DNA from: Polyangium sp. 6x1
GTDB taxonomy: Bacteria; Myxococcota_A; Polyangia; Polyangiales; Polyangiaceae
Assembly: GCF_029946515.1 (NCBI RefSeq)
Contig: NZ_JARZHH010000002.1
Span: 434,001-498,000 of the forward strand
Length of the DNA stretch: 64,000 nt
Reading direction: 5' to 3'
Part shown: one piece after another, positions 1 to 7,602 of the stretch
Layout: each line of letters starts with the position of its first letter
How positions within the stretch are numbered: position 1 is the first letter of the stretch
Made by a program: the position numbers and the translations under genes
The notes under the pieces: generated by a model
The model's database searches: none
Told to the model about the DNA's origin: nothing
The model's input: the letters and a program-made list of their open reading frames with translations, nothing else

Positions 1-639
1 GGGGGCGCCGAGCTCGGCCCCTCGCGACCGGAGGAGGAGGCAAGCGGGCGTGTCGCGGACGATCACCGCGTGCTTGCCGAGCGCCTTCACGAATTGCACG
101 GCCGTCTCCACCACGGTAGGCTGCGTCCGGTTCGTCACGGACACCTCGCAAAACCCGGCCAGCACTGCGGGAGCGAAGAAATGCAGTCCCACGAAGTTTT
201 CACGTACGTGCAGGCGCGTCGCGAGCGCCCGGAGCAGAGCGGTCGGGGCCGTCGTGGCCAGAATGGCGTGCCCGTGCGTGGTGCGCTCGGCCTGCGTGAG
301 CAGGGTTTGTCGCGCTTTCCAGGGCGCGTCGGCCGATTCGAGGACGAGGTCGGCGCTCGCCGCGGCCGCGATGTCGCTGGACGCACGGAACTGCCCGAGC
401 GCGCGCTCGACGGCGTCTCGGTCGAGCCGGCCGGCGTGGCGTTTGTCCTCGAGCGAGGAGGCCAATCGCCTGCGCGCCTCCGTGGCGCCGCCGGGCGTGG
501 TTCGAATCATCGTGGCGGACAGGCCTGCGAGCAGGCAAGCCTCGATGACGCCCATGCTGCCCGCACCTCCACCGATGATGGCCACGTCCACGATCGCAGA
601 GGCCGTCGCGTCGCCGTTCGCGTTCTCCAGCGGCTCCAT
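1..639 (-). CDS. 3-hydroxyacyl-CoA dehydrogenase, NAD-binding N-terminal part (truncated by window edge)
   Basis: The N-terminal 213 residues are visible; the gene runs off the left edge. A Rossmann fold starts at residue 17, with a Gly-rich loop GGGAGSMG at 23-30. The later segment VGLHFFAPA at 150-158 matches the HFFNP region of 3-hydroxyacyl-CoA dehydrogenases, which oxidise beta-hydroxyacyl-CoA in beta-oxidation. The catalytic His is kept (H153) and so is a Glu about 12 residues on (E165), but the usual NTSS substrate-binding stretch reads TAPT (130-133), so activity is uncertain. The ATG at 639 is preceded by a strong purine-rich ribosome site (GGGAGGGGG). The C-terminal dimerisation domain cannot be seen. 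Family assignment is firm, exact substrate is not. Confidence 0.75.
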   Translation of the reverse strand, partial: MEPLENANGDATASAIVDVAIIGGGAGSMGVIEACLLAGLSATMIRTTPGGATEARRRLASSLEDKRHAGRLDRDAVERALGQFRASSDIAAAASADLVLESADAPWKARQTLLTQAERTTHGHAILATTAPTALLRALATRLHVRENFVGLHFFAPAVLAGFCEVSVTNRTQPTVVETAVQFVKALGKHAVIVRDTPACLLLRSRGAELGAP

Positions 640-800
640 GGTCCCCCTCCCAAGCAACCTCCGGGACGCTCGAGATCGAGCGCTCGGGGTACGATGTCGT
701 ATGGCTCCTACATGGGCGCCGTCAATCCAGTCGAGTTCGTCTGGGCCAGTCGACGCCGCGGGCGTACGCGCGGCGGTGCGTGCGCGCGAGGCGTAGGCGA

Positions 801-1715
801 ATGAGCCGCAGCGGATCGTCTTTGCGAGGGGCGGACGAGGCGCTCCGGCGCGCGCTCGAGGACGTGCGGGCGCGTTGCGACGTCGAGGCGCGCAAGGCGG
901 CCGATCCGGTGCATTTCGTGCATCGTTATGCCCGTCGCGACGACCAGGAGATCGTGGCGATGATCGCCTCGGCGCTGGCCTTCGGCAACGTGAAGGCGCT
1001 CTGCGCGAAGATCGAGGACGCGCTCGCGCGGCTCGGCCCGCGCGTCGCGGAGATCGCCGACGATCCGGCGGCGGTGCGCGCCCGGCTCGCGGGGTTCCGG
1101 CATCGCGTGTATCGGGACGAGGATCTCGCGGGGCTCGTGATTGGCGCGCGGGCGGTGCAGCGCGTCCATGGCTCGCTCGGCAAGGCGCTCACGGACAAAC
1201 TCGCGGCGAGCGGCGATTTGCGGGAGGCGCTCGGGGCCTGGGTCCGCGAGATCCGGGAGCGGGGCGAGCTCGGCGCCGGCGCGGGGGGGCGGCGGGGCGC
1301 CGAGCACATCTTGCCGGATCCGAGCAAGGGCAGCGCCGTGAAGCGAATCTTGCTCCTCGTGCGGTGGATGGCGCGGCCGGCGGACGGCGTGGACCTCGGG
1401 TTATGGGACGTTCCGACGTCGCGGCTCATCATTCCCGTGGACACGCACATCCACAAGCTCTCGCGAAACCTCGGGCTCACGGAGCGCAAATCGGCCGATT
1501 TCCGGGCGGCCGAAGAGATCACGGCCGCGCTCGCGCGGCTCGATCCCGAGGATCCCGTGAAATACGATTTTTCTCTGTGCCACCTCGGCATGCTGCAGAC
1601 GTGCCCGTCGAAGCGGGACCCGGAGGCGTGCGAGGGGTGCGGCGTGAAGCCTGTCTGCCGGCACTGGCGGGCTGACGCGACGGGCGGTCGGCGCGGCACG
1701 CGACGTCGTTCGTGA
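801..1715 (+). CDS. TIGR02757 / DUF2400 family protein
   Basis: A 304-residue protein of the DUF2400 (TIGR02757) family, whose biochemical role is unknown. It looks like a distant relative of the helix-hairpin-helix DNA glycosylase fold. Features seen are the N-terminal DPVHFVHRY and MIASALAFGN segments, the central PVDTHIHKLSRNLG block (about residues 212-225) and a C-terminal Cys set C-x8-C-x8-C-x2-C-x6-C of the kind that binds an iron-sulfur cluster in related glycosylases. I chose the ATG at 801 rather than a GTG at 780 because the family homology begins near here. It reads away from the 3-hydroxyacyl-CoA dehydrogenase gene. Family call firm; function not known. Confidence 0.8.
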   Translation: MSRSGSSLRGADEALRRALEDVRARCDVEARKAADPVHFVHRYARRDDQEIVAMIASALAFGNVKALCAKIEDALARLGPRVAEIADDPAAVRARLAGFRHRVYRDEDLAGLVIGARAVQRVHGSLGKALTDKLAASGDLREALGAWVREIRERGELGAGAGGRRGAEHILPDPSKGSAVKRILLLVRWMARPADGVDLGLWDVPTSRLIIPVDTHIHKLSRNLGLTERKSADFRAAEEITAALARLDPEDPVKYDFSLCHLGMLQTCPSKRDPEACEGCGVKPVCRHWRADATGGRRGTRRRS

Positions 1716-1779
1716 ACCGACCCAAGCCGGACGAATCCGTATACAATGCGTCCTTCCTTGTATCGAAGGAGGGATTTTC

Positions 1780-3357
1780 ATGCTTGCATTCATTCGTCCT
1801 GCGCTCGGGATCGCTTTCCTTCTTGGTTCGCTCGCCGCCTGCTCGGGCGGCGGGACCGGCGATGACGGCTCCGGCGCGTCCGGAGGCTCGGGCGGCGCGG
1901 GCGCGTCGGGCGGCTCGGGGTCGGCCTCGGGCGGCGGAGGATCGGGCGGAGCCGGCGGCGGGGGCGCGCTCGGCGGGCCGTTCCGCTATGGCGTCAATTA
2001 TGGATTTCCGAACCCTGGCTGGAACGATCAGGACCTCGCCTTCCTGTCGCACGAGGCGGGCGCGAACAGCGCGCGGCTGAAGCTCTCCGAGGGGCACCTC
2101 GCGACGTGGGGCTACGAGATCGAGGTCGGCGACATGAAAGGCTACGAATCGCTCGGCATGGGCGAGCACGTGGCCTTCCTCGGCGCGCCCACGGCCGAGC
2201 ACTCGACGGCGCCGGGGGGCATTCCGAGCTGGGAGCTCGAGCATTACATCCCGAAGAACCTCTACGAGCCCGTCTTCAAGGAGGACGGGTCGATCAACCC
2301 GAACAATTACTGGGGCGCGTACGTGTACCAGACCGTGACCACGTACAAGCCGTGGGTGCGGGTGTGGGAGGTGTGGAACGAGCCGGACTGGGTCTCCGAT
2401 TGGCAGGTCACGCAGACGTGGGACACGGAGCCGCCGACGAAGGAGCAGCTCGTGCGGTTCGGCGGGTCGATCTACGATTACGTGCGCATGCTGCGCGTGA
2501 GCTTCGAGGCGGCGAAGAAGGCCGATCCCGAGGCGCGGATCGCGCTCGGCGGGATCGGGTATCCGAACTTCCTCTCGGCCGTGCTGCGGTACACGGACAA
2601 CCCCTCCGGCGGGGCCGTGACGAACGAATACCCGAAGACGGGCAGCTCGTATTTCGACGTCGTGAGCTTCCATTATTATCCGGTCTTCGGGCCCGAAACC
2701 TCGGACGACGGCGTCGCGGGGTTCTTGCAACTGAAATCGGAGCTCGAAGGAAAGCTCACGGCCGCGGGGGTGACGGGCAAGGGATGGATCGTGACGGAGA
2801 CCGGCGGGCCGCACGTCGCGGTGGGTGGCGCGCCGGGCGGGGCCGACTACGCGCCGAATTATCTGGCGAAGGTGATGGTCGCCGCGCAATCGGCGGGGAT
2901 CGAGCGGGTCGATTGGTTCTGCCTGTCCGATGGAAAGCCCGTCGGAGAGAGCACGAATGCGTTCGATTACATGGGCCTCTACGTCGACGTCTCGAAGCTC
3001 GGACAAACCAGCGAGGCCGTGCGCACGGAGGCGGGCCGCGCGTACCGTACGCTCAGCAAGGTCCTCGAGGGCGCGCGGTACGACACGGCGGGCACGACCG
3101 CGCTCGCTTTGCCCGGGTCCGTCGGCGGCGCCGCATTCAAGCTGCCCGACATGCGCCGCGCAGTCGTGCTCTGGGCGAGGGCGACGGAGGGCAGCGAGAC
3201 CGCAAACGGGGTGCACTCGTTTGCTGCCGAGGGGCCGTACGAGATGTACGCCCTCGATTGGAGCGAGACGGGCACCGTGTCGACGCTCGACCCCGTGGAC
3301 GGCAAGATCACGACCATGATCTCGGACGAGCCGTGGATCTTCGTGCAGAAGCCCTGA
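1780..3357 (+). CDS. Secreted glycoside hydrolase-like lipoprotein (clan GH-A fold)
   Basis: A 525-residue lipoprotein. It has a signal peptide ending in lipobox LAAC (Cys21), a Gly/Ser/Ala-rich linker to about residue 65, then a TIM-barrel glycosidase-like domain. The WNEPD motif (E201) and the VTETGG motif (E340) are where the acid/base and nucleophile glutamates of clan GH-A (GH39/GH5-like) retaining glycosidases sit. The final about 110 residues look like a beta-rich accessory domain. The ATG at 1780 has a very good ribosome site (GAAGGAGGG). It probably acts at the cell surface on a polysaccharide, but the substrate cannot be named. It converges with the anti-sigma gene, only 1 base apart. 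Confidence 0.75.
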   Translation: MLAFIRPALGIAFLLGSLAACSGGGTGDDGSGASGGSGGAGASGGSGSASGGGGSGGAGGGGALGGPFRYGVNYGFPNPGWNDQDLAFLSHEAGANSARLKLSEGHLATWGYEIEVGDMKGYESLGMGEHVAFLGAPTAEHSTAPGGIPSWELEHYIPKNLYEPVFKEDGSINPNNYWGAYVYQTVTTYKPWVRVWEVWNEPDWVSDWQVTQTWDTEPPTKEQLVRFGGSIYDYVRMLRVSFEAAKKADPEARIALGGIGYPNFLSAVLRYTDNPSGGAVTNEYPKTGSSYFDVVSFHYYPVFGPETSDDGVAGFLQLKSELEGKLTAAGVTGKGWIVTETGGPHVAVGGAPGGADYAPNYLAKVMVAAQSAGIERVDWFCLSDGKPVGESTNAFDYMGLYVDVSKLGQTSEAVRTEAGRAYRTLSKVLEGARYDTAGTTALALPGSVGGAAFKLPDMRRAVVLWARATEGSETANGVHSFAAEGPYEMYALDWSETGTVSTLDPVDGKITTMISDEPWIFVQKP

Positions 3358-3358
3358 T

Positions 3359-3607
3359 TCAGCCGCCGTAGACGCGGCCGTAAAACTCGATGAGGCCCGC
3401 GGCGTAGCCGAGCGCGAGCGCGCCGAGCGCCGCGGGCATCAACCTGTCCATGAAGAAATGGTCGAGGCGCGACGAGAGGCTCGTCTTGGCTTCGAGCGCG
3501 AGGCGCGCCTTTGCGGCGACGTCACGGGCGAGCGCGGGCGCGATGGGCGCGTCGGGCAGGCTCTCGATGGCCCGGACGATCGGGTCTTCTCCGTCGGTCG
3601 TGTTCAT
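3359..3607 (-). CDS. Small membrane protein, probable ECF anti-sigma partner
   Basis: 82 residues. The first about 50 are soluble and helical; a single hydrophobic segment at about 55-74 (MPAALGALALGYAAGLIEF) follows. The start codon overlaps the stop of the upstream ECF sigma factor by four bases (ATGA), the classic arrangement for a sigma/anti-sigma pair. No zinc-binding HxxxCxxC is present, so if it is an anti-sigma factor it is of the non-zinc type. The assignment rests on context and topology; no family is recognised. Confidence 0.6.
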   Translation of the reverse strand: MNTTDGEDPIVRAIESLPDAPIAPALARDVAAKARLALEAKTSLSSRLDHFFMDRLMPAALGALALGYAAGLIEFYGRVYGG

Positions 3608-4179
3608 GGGCGCAGGCTTCCCTTCCTGACAGCGCGATTGTTTCCTTTTTCGATGGCGGTCGCAAGCTCGGCGCGCGCGCGGCTCAAGCGCTGCCGCGCG
3701 GCCTCGGGCGAGATGCCGAGGACCTCGGCGACGCGCGGCGCTTCGAGGCCCTCGCCGACCGCGAGCAAGAGCACCTCCTTTGCGGCGGGGGCGAGGCTCG
3801 CGAACGCCTCGCGGGCCGCGCTCGCCTCCGCTCGAGCGGCGACTTCCCCTTCGGGGGAAGGGGATTCGACGTCCTGCTCGGCGCCGAACGAGAAGACGCG
3901 GGTGAGGTCGAGCATCGCCCAGCGGCGGTGGCTGCGGTAGCGGTTTCGCGCGAGCGTGAAGATCCAGGCGGCGAGGTCCGAGTCGTCGGCGAGGCTCGTC
4001 GCGTCGCGGGCGACGGCGAGCCACGTCTCCTGGAAGAGGTCTTCGGCGACCTGCCTTTTGCCCGAGAGCCGAAGGAGGAAGCGGAAGACCCGCTCGTGGT
4101 AGCGGGCATAAACCTCGTCGAAGGCCGACGGGTCTCGGTCGCGAAGGCGCGCGACGAGGGGAGCGAGCGCGGGGTCCAC
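3604..4179 (-). CDS. ECF-type RNA polymerase sigma factor
   Basis: 191 residues. Region sigma-2 is at about 8-80: the core-binding segment runs through AFDEVYARYHERVFRFLLR and region 2.3-2.4 through AAWIFTLARNRYRSHRR. A short acidic linker (about 95-115) leads to sigma-4 (about 120-180), with a helix-turn-helix in the LEAPRVAEVLGISPEAARQR stretch. There is no sigma-3, as expected for an ECF sigma-70. It would direct polymerase to a small stress or envelope regulon. It is coupled to the downstream small membrane protein. The upstream palindrome at 4210-4235 looks like its own promoter. Confidence 0.9.
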   Translation of the reverse strand: MDPALAPLVARLRDRDPSAFDEVYARYHERVFRFLLRLSGKRQVAEDLFQETWLAVARDATSLADDSDLAAWIFTLARNRYRSHRRWAMLDLTRVFSFGAEQDVESPSPEGEVAARAEASAAREAFASLAPAAKEVLLLAVGEGLEAPRVAEVLGISPEAARQRLSRARAELATAIEKGNNRAVRKGSLRP

Positions 4180-4209
4180 GTCTCGCCAGAGCGTACGAGG
4201 CGGCCGAAC

Positions 4210-4235
4210 GTGACGGAGAATTTTTTTTCGTCACA
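4210..4235 (-). promoter_or_regulatory. Palindromic ECF-type promoter candidate upstream of the sigma gene
   Basis: Read on the minus strand there is TGTGACG, eight A residues, TTCTC, then CGTCAC. This has the layout of ECF promoters: a -35 ending in AC, an A/T homopolymer, and a CGTC -10. The predicted transcript would start about 25 bases before the sigma ATG. Because GTGACG and CGTCAC are reverse complements, the plus strand has the same elements facing the gene at 4318. Inference from sequence only. Confidence 0.45.
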
Positions 4236-4317
4236 CCTGCCCCGCTCGTGCGCTTTCAGGGGTGAAGGCCGGCAATCAAGCCAGGCCACCGAGCAACCCG
4301 AGACTAGGGAGGCGATC

Positions 4318-4686
4318 ATGTGGGAGTTTTTTCAGCAGGGCGGCTGGCCGATGTGGGCGATCCTTTTCGTGGGATCTTTCCTGATCGGTGCGTCCCTCCG
4401 GTTCGCGGTCCGTCCGGACCGCGCGAAGGTGGGTCTCCTGAAGTACCTGTCGCTCGCCGTGATTGCGGCGTCGATCCAGGGGATGGTGATGGACCTCGGC
4501 ACGGTGTTCAAATACACGGTGGACCCGGACCGGGTGCCGGATGCCGAACTGACGCGCACGCTGCTCCAGGGCTTCCACGAGAGCACGCGGCCCGGGACGT
4601 TCGGCGGCGGGCTGCTCACGATCGCGCTCGTGCTCATGGCGATCGGCTCGTCGCGGCTCGCGCGGAAGGAGTCGCCGGCGGCCTGA
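4318..4686 (+). CDS. Small inner-membrane protein, ExbB/TolQ/MotA-like topology
   Basis: 122 residues with three hydrophobic segments (about 11-29, 43-66 and 95-112) and a basic C-terminus. The N-terminal WEFFQQGGWPMWAIL resembles the start of ExbB/TolQ/MotA proton-channel subunits, but the protein is about half their length and lacks the large cytoplasmic loop. A clear ribosome site (AGGGAGG) precedes the ATG. It is divergent from the ECF sigma gene and shares the palindromic promoter region, so it may be a target of that sigma factor. No partner ExbD-like gene is nearby. Function unknown. Confidence 0.6.
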   Translation: MWEFFQQGGWPMWAILFVGSFLIGASLRFAVRPDRAKVGLLKYLSLAVIAASIQGMVMDLGTVFKYTVDPDRVPDAELTRTLLQGFHESTRPGTFGGGLLTIALVLMAIGSSRLARKESPAA

Positions 4687-4687
4687 G

Positions 4688-5596
4688 TCAGCTCGGCCAC
4701 TCGATCCGGAAATGATCCATCGACGACGTGCGCGTCCCGCCCTTCGGCAGGCCGTGGGCGCGCACGTCGAGGCCGGTGTATCCCGGTGCGAGGGTCAGGA
4801 AGTGAAAATCGCGAATCGACGGGCCGTCGAAGAGGTCGCGGAACGCCTGTCGCGCCTTCGGGAGCAGCCGATGCCGCGGCCCTCCTCCGCCGCCGCAGAC
4901 GACGAAATGGCGGCCCTCCCGGACGAAATGCTCGTAGGCGTGCACGTGCCCCGAGAGCATCAGCACGGTCTTTCGGGATCGTAGGAACGAGGGGACGAAC
5001 GCGCGCTGGGTGAGGGCCGAAGGGCCGGTGACGGTGCCGTTCGTGAACGGCGGATGATGGACGAGGACGAGAATGCCCCGCAGGCCCGGATCCGCGTCGA
5101 AATCGACGAGGGTTTCCTCGTAAAAACGGGATTGCTGGTCCCATTGCCGCGCTGTCATGAAGGGCCGGTTCGAATCGAGCGCGACGACGCCGAGAGGGCC
5201 GATGCGCGCCGTGTAGAACCGACGTCGCTCGAGCCGGGGGAAACGCGCGAAGTAATGGCGGAGCCCCAGCGGCCCGATCGACCAGTAATCGTGGTTGCCG
5301 AGGATCGGCAAGAGCTCGATGTTCGCGGCGCGGAGCGGCTCGACCAGCCGATCAAAAAACGCCCAGGCCCGAGACGAGCCGCCGAGGAAGACGTGATCGC
5401 CGAGCAGAAGCGCGACCTCGGGGCGCGACGCCGCGAGCGCTGTGACGATGCCCGTCCGCTCGGCGTCATTCTGTTCGGCGAGCAGGAAGAGGCGCTCGAC
5501 GAGGGCCGTGCGTTGCAGGTCGGAGACGACCGCGACGCGGCCGCCCTCGAGGAGGGGGACGAAGATCGGAGGCGCGCGCGTCGGGGCAGGGGCCAT
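4688..5596 (-). CDS. Metallophosphoesterase (calcineurin-like)
   Basis: 302 residues. The ordered dinuclear-metal motifs are visible: SDLQ (D26), LLGDHVF (G66-D67), GNHDY (N101-H102-D103), VHHPP (H180/H181) and GHVHAYEH (H217, H219). The first motif has Gln28 where most family members have His (DxH); DxQ variants exist, so activity is still likely. It would hydrolyse phosphomonoesters or diesters; the substrate is unknown. No signal peptide is obvious, so it is probably cytoplasmic. It converges with the membrane protein gene 1 base away and is divergent from the EI24 gene. Confidence 0.85.
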   Translation of the reverse strand: MAPAPTRAPPIFVPLLEGGRVAVVSDLQRTALVERLFLLAEQNDAERTGIVTALAASRPEVALLLGDHVFLGGSSRAWAFFDRLVEPLRAANIELLPILGNHDYWSIGPLGLRHYFARFPRLERRRFYTARIGPLGVVALDSNRPFMTARQWDQQSRFYEETLVDFDADPGLRGILVLVHHPPFTNGTVTGPSALTQRAFVPSFLRSRKTVLMLSGHVHAYEHFVREGRHFVVCGGGGGPRHRLLPKARQAFRDLFDGPSIRDFHFLTLAPGYTGLDVRAHGLPKGGTRTSSMDHFRIEWPS

Positions 5597-5656
5597 GGGG
5601 GAGGAGAGGCATCCTAGCGCGCACCTCGCGCGGAAGCCGTTGACCGGATGCCCAAG

Positions 5657-5665
5657 TGCTAGAAC
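5657..5665 (+). promoter_or_regulatory. Extended -10 element (TGCTAGAAC) of the EI24 gene
   Basis: A TGnTA-type element lies 12 bases before the ATG at 5678. A TTGACC sequence at 5640-5645 could be a -35, although the 14-base spacing is short. The expected transcript start leaves a leader of only a few bases. Confidence 0.35.
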
Positions 5666-5677
5666 GTTCCTCGTCGA

Positions 5678-6508
5678 ATGATCACCCCCGATGCATCCTC
5701 CGGCGTCCCCGTCGCGCCCGTCCCGAGCCCGTCCGCGGCGCTCGTGCCGCTCGAACGCCCCGGCTTCGGCGCAGGCCTCAAGGCCGTGCTCGGCGGATAC
5801 GGCTACCTCTTCCGCACGCCGGACATCTGGCCGCTCGCGCTCGTCCCGACGGGCATCGCGCTCGTGCTCACGATCGTGCTCGGCACCGTGGGCGTGAAGC
5901 TCGCGCCTTCGCTCGTCGCGCTGCTCGTGAAGGAGCCCGGGACCGGCGCGCTCTGGGCGGTGCTCGGCGTCGCGCTGAAGGTCCTCTCGGTCGTCGTGAC
6001 GCTCGTGGCTGCGCTCGCCGTCTCGTTCGCGCTCGCCAAGCCGCTCTCGGGGCCCGCGCTCGAACGGATGGTGCGGCGCGCCGAGGCCGATCTCGGCGCG
6101 CCCACGTGGTCCGAGGTCGGCTTCTTCGCGGACATGTGGCGCGCGCTGCAGTCGTCGCTCGTGGCGCTCGCGTTCACCGCGCCGATCCTCGTGGTGCTCG
6201 GCCTCCTCGGCTTCTTCTTCCCGCCGGTGAGCGTCGTCGTGTTCCCGCTTCAGTTCGCGGTGACGGCCCTCGCGGGGGCGTGGGACCTCTGCGACTGCCC
6301 GCTCTCGATCCGCGGCGTGCCGGTGGGCGCGCGCATCGATTTCGTCCGGCGCAACATCGGCGCCGTGATGGGCTTCGGCCTCGGCCTCGCGCTGCTCTCG
6401 TTCTTGCCGTGCGCGCTGCTCATCGTGCTGCCGGCCGGCGTGCTCGGCGCGGCGCGGCTCGTGGTCATGCTCGAACGCTACGAGGCCGCGAGAGAGCTGC
6501 CGCGCTGA
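5678..6508 (+). CDS. EI24 domain (CysZ-like) integral membrane protein
   Basis: 276 residues: a Pro/Ser/Ala-rich N-terminus, then about four to six transmembrane segments (about 52-75, 91-124, 157-195 and 228-256). The start of the domain (GLKAVLGGYGYLFRTPDIWPLALVP) and the central AWDLCDCPLSIRG stretch fit the EI24/CysZ family. CysZ is a sulfate permease in enterobacteria, but the role of family members in myxobacteria is not established. It is 59 bases upstream of hemE on the same strand and could be co-transcribed. Family call fairly secure, substrate not. Confidence 0.8.
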   Translation: MITPDASSGVPVAPVPSPSAALVPLERPGFGAGLKAVLGGYGYLFRTPDIWPLALVPTGIALVLTIVLGTVGVKLAPSLVALLVKEPGTGALWAVLGVALKVLSVVVTLVAALAVSFALAKPLSGPALERMVRRAEADLGAPTWSEVGFFADMWRALQSSLVALAFTAPILVVLGLLGFFFPPVSVVVFPLQFAVTALAGAWDLCDCPLSIRGVPVGARIDFVRRNIGAVMGFGLGLALLSFLPCALLIVLPAGVLGAARLVVMLERYEAARELPR

Positions 6509-6567
6509 GCTACGGCGGTCGGCGCTTCGTCGTTGCCACGGACGGGGCCCGAGGTCACTGTTCGGCC

Positions 6568-7602
6568 ATGTTCGATCGGTTTTTGCGCGCCTGCCGCCGC
6601 GAGGTGACGGACGTCACGCCCGTCTGGTTCATGCGACAGGCCGGCCGCTACATGGCGGAGTACCGCGCGCTTCGGGAAAAACACACGCTGCTCGAGATCT
6701 GCAAGACGCCGGAGCTCGCGCTCGAGGTCACGCTGCAGCCGCTGCGGCTCGGCGTCGATGCCGCCATCCTGTTCGCGGACATCCTCTTGCCGCTCGAACC
6801 GATGGGCGCGCCGTTCTCGTTCGAGAAGGGCGAGGGCCCCGTGATCCACGCGCCGGTGCGCGATCGCGCGGACATCGATCGGATGCGCGTGTTCGAGCCG
6901 GAGGAAGGGCTCGGCTACGTGCTCGAAGCGATTCGCCTGATCCGGCGCGAGCTCGACGGCAAGACGCCGCTCATCGGCTTCGCGGGCGCGCCGTTCACGA
7001 TGGCGAGTTACCTCGTCGAGGGCGGCAAATCGTCGGATTACTTCCGCACGAAGCAGCTCATGTGGGGCGATCCCGCGTCGTTCTCCCTGCTCATGGGCAA
7101 GATCTCCGAGGTCGTCCGGCGCTACCTGCACGCGCAGGTGGAGGCCGGCGCGCAGGCGGTGCAGCTCTTCGACTCGTGGATCGGCGCGCTTTCGCCCGAG
7201 GACTACCAGACGCACGTGGCGCCGCACGTGAAGAGCATCCTGCAGAGCGTGGAGAAGACGGGCGTGCCGGTGATCCACTTCGGCACGAACACGTCGACGC
7301 TGCTCGAAGCGCAGCGCGACTGTGGAGGCACGGTGATCGGCGTCGACTGGCGTTTGCCGCTCGGCGAGGCGTGGAAGCGCATCGGCTACGATCGCGCGAT
7401 CCAGGGCAACCTCGATCCGCTCTTGCTCTGCGCCCCGCCCGCCGTGGCCGCGACGCGCGCGCGGTCCGTGCTCGCGCAGGCCGCCGGCAGGCCGGGGCAC
7501 ATCTTCAACCTGGGGCACGGGATCGTGCCGCAGACGCCGGTCGATCACGTGAAGGCGCTCGTCGACGTGATCCACGAATACCGGCACGAGGGCGCGACGT
7601 GA
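6568..7602 (+). CDS. hemE: Uroporphyrinogen decarboxylase
   Basis: 344 residues, normal length for HemE. It decarboxylates the four acetate side chains of uroporphyrinogen III to give coproporphyrinogen III in haem synthesis. The signature WFMRQAGRYM (R23, R27) is at the N-terminus, FADILLP with the conserved Asp (D71) follows, and the C-terminal NLGHGIVPQTP motif is intact. The ATG at 6568 matches the start of other HemE proteins; longer in-frame starts have no homology. The stop overlaps the GTG of hemG (GTGA), indicating translational coupling of the two haem enzymes. Confidence 0.96.
   Translation: MFDRFLRACRREVTDVTPVWFMRQAGRYMAEYRALREKHTLLEICKTPELALEVTLQPLRLGVDAAILFADILLPLEPMGAPFSFEKGEGPVIHAPVRDRADIDRMRVFEPEEGLGYVLEAIRLIRRELDGKTPLIGFAGAPFTMASYLVEGGKSSDYFRTKQLMWGDPASFSLLMGKISEVVRRYLHAQVEAGAQAVQLFDSWIGALSPEDYQTHVAPHVKSILQSVEKTGVPVIHFGTNTSTLLEAQRDCGGTVIGVDWRLPLGEAWKRIGYDRAIQGNLDPLLLCAPPAVAATRARSVLAQAAGRPGHIFNLGHGIVPQTPVDHVKALVDVIHEYRHEGAT

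Noticed and set aside
1519-3216. A long minus-strand open frame opposite the glycosidase-like lipoprotein
   Set aside because: Same shadow effect; the plus-strand gene has a signal peptide and catalytic motifs.
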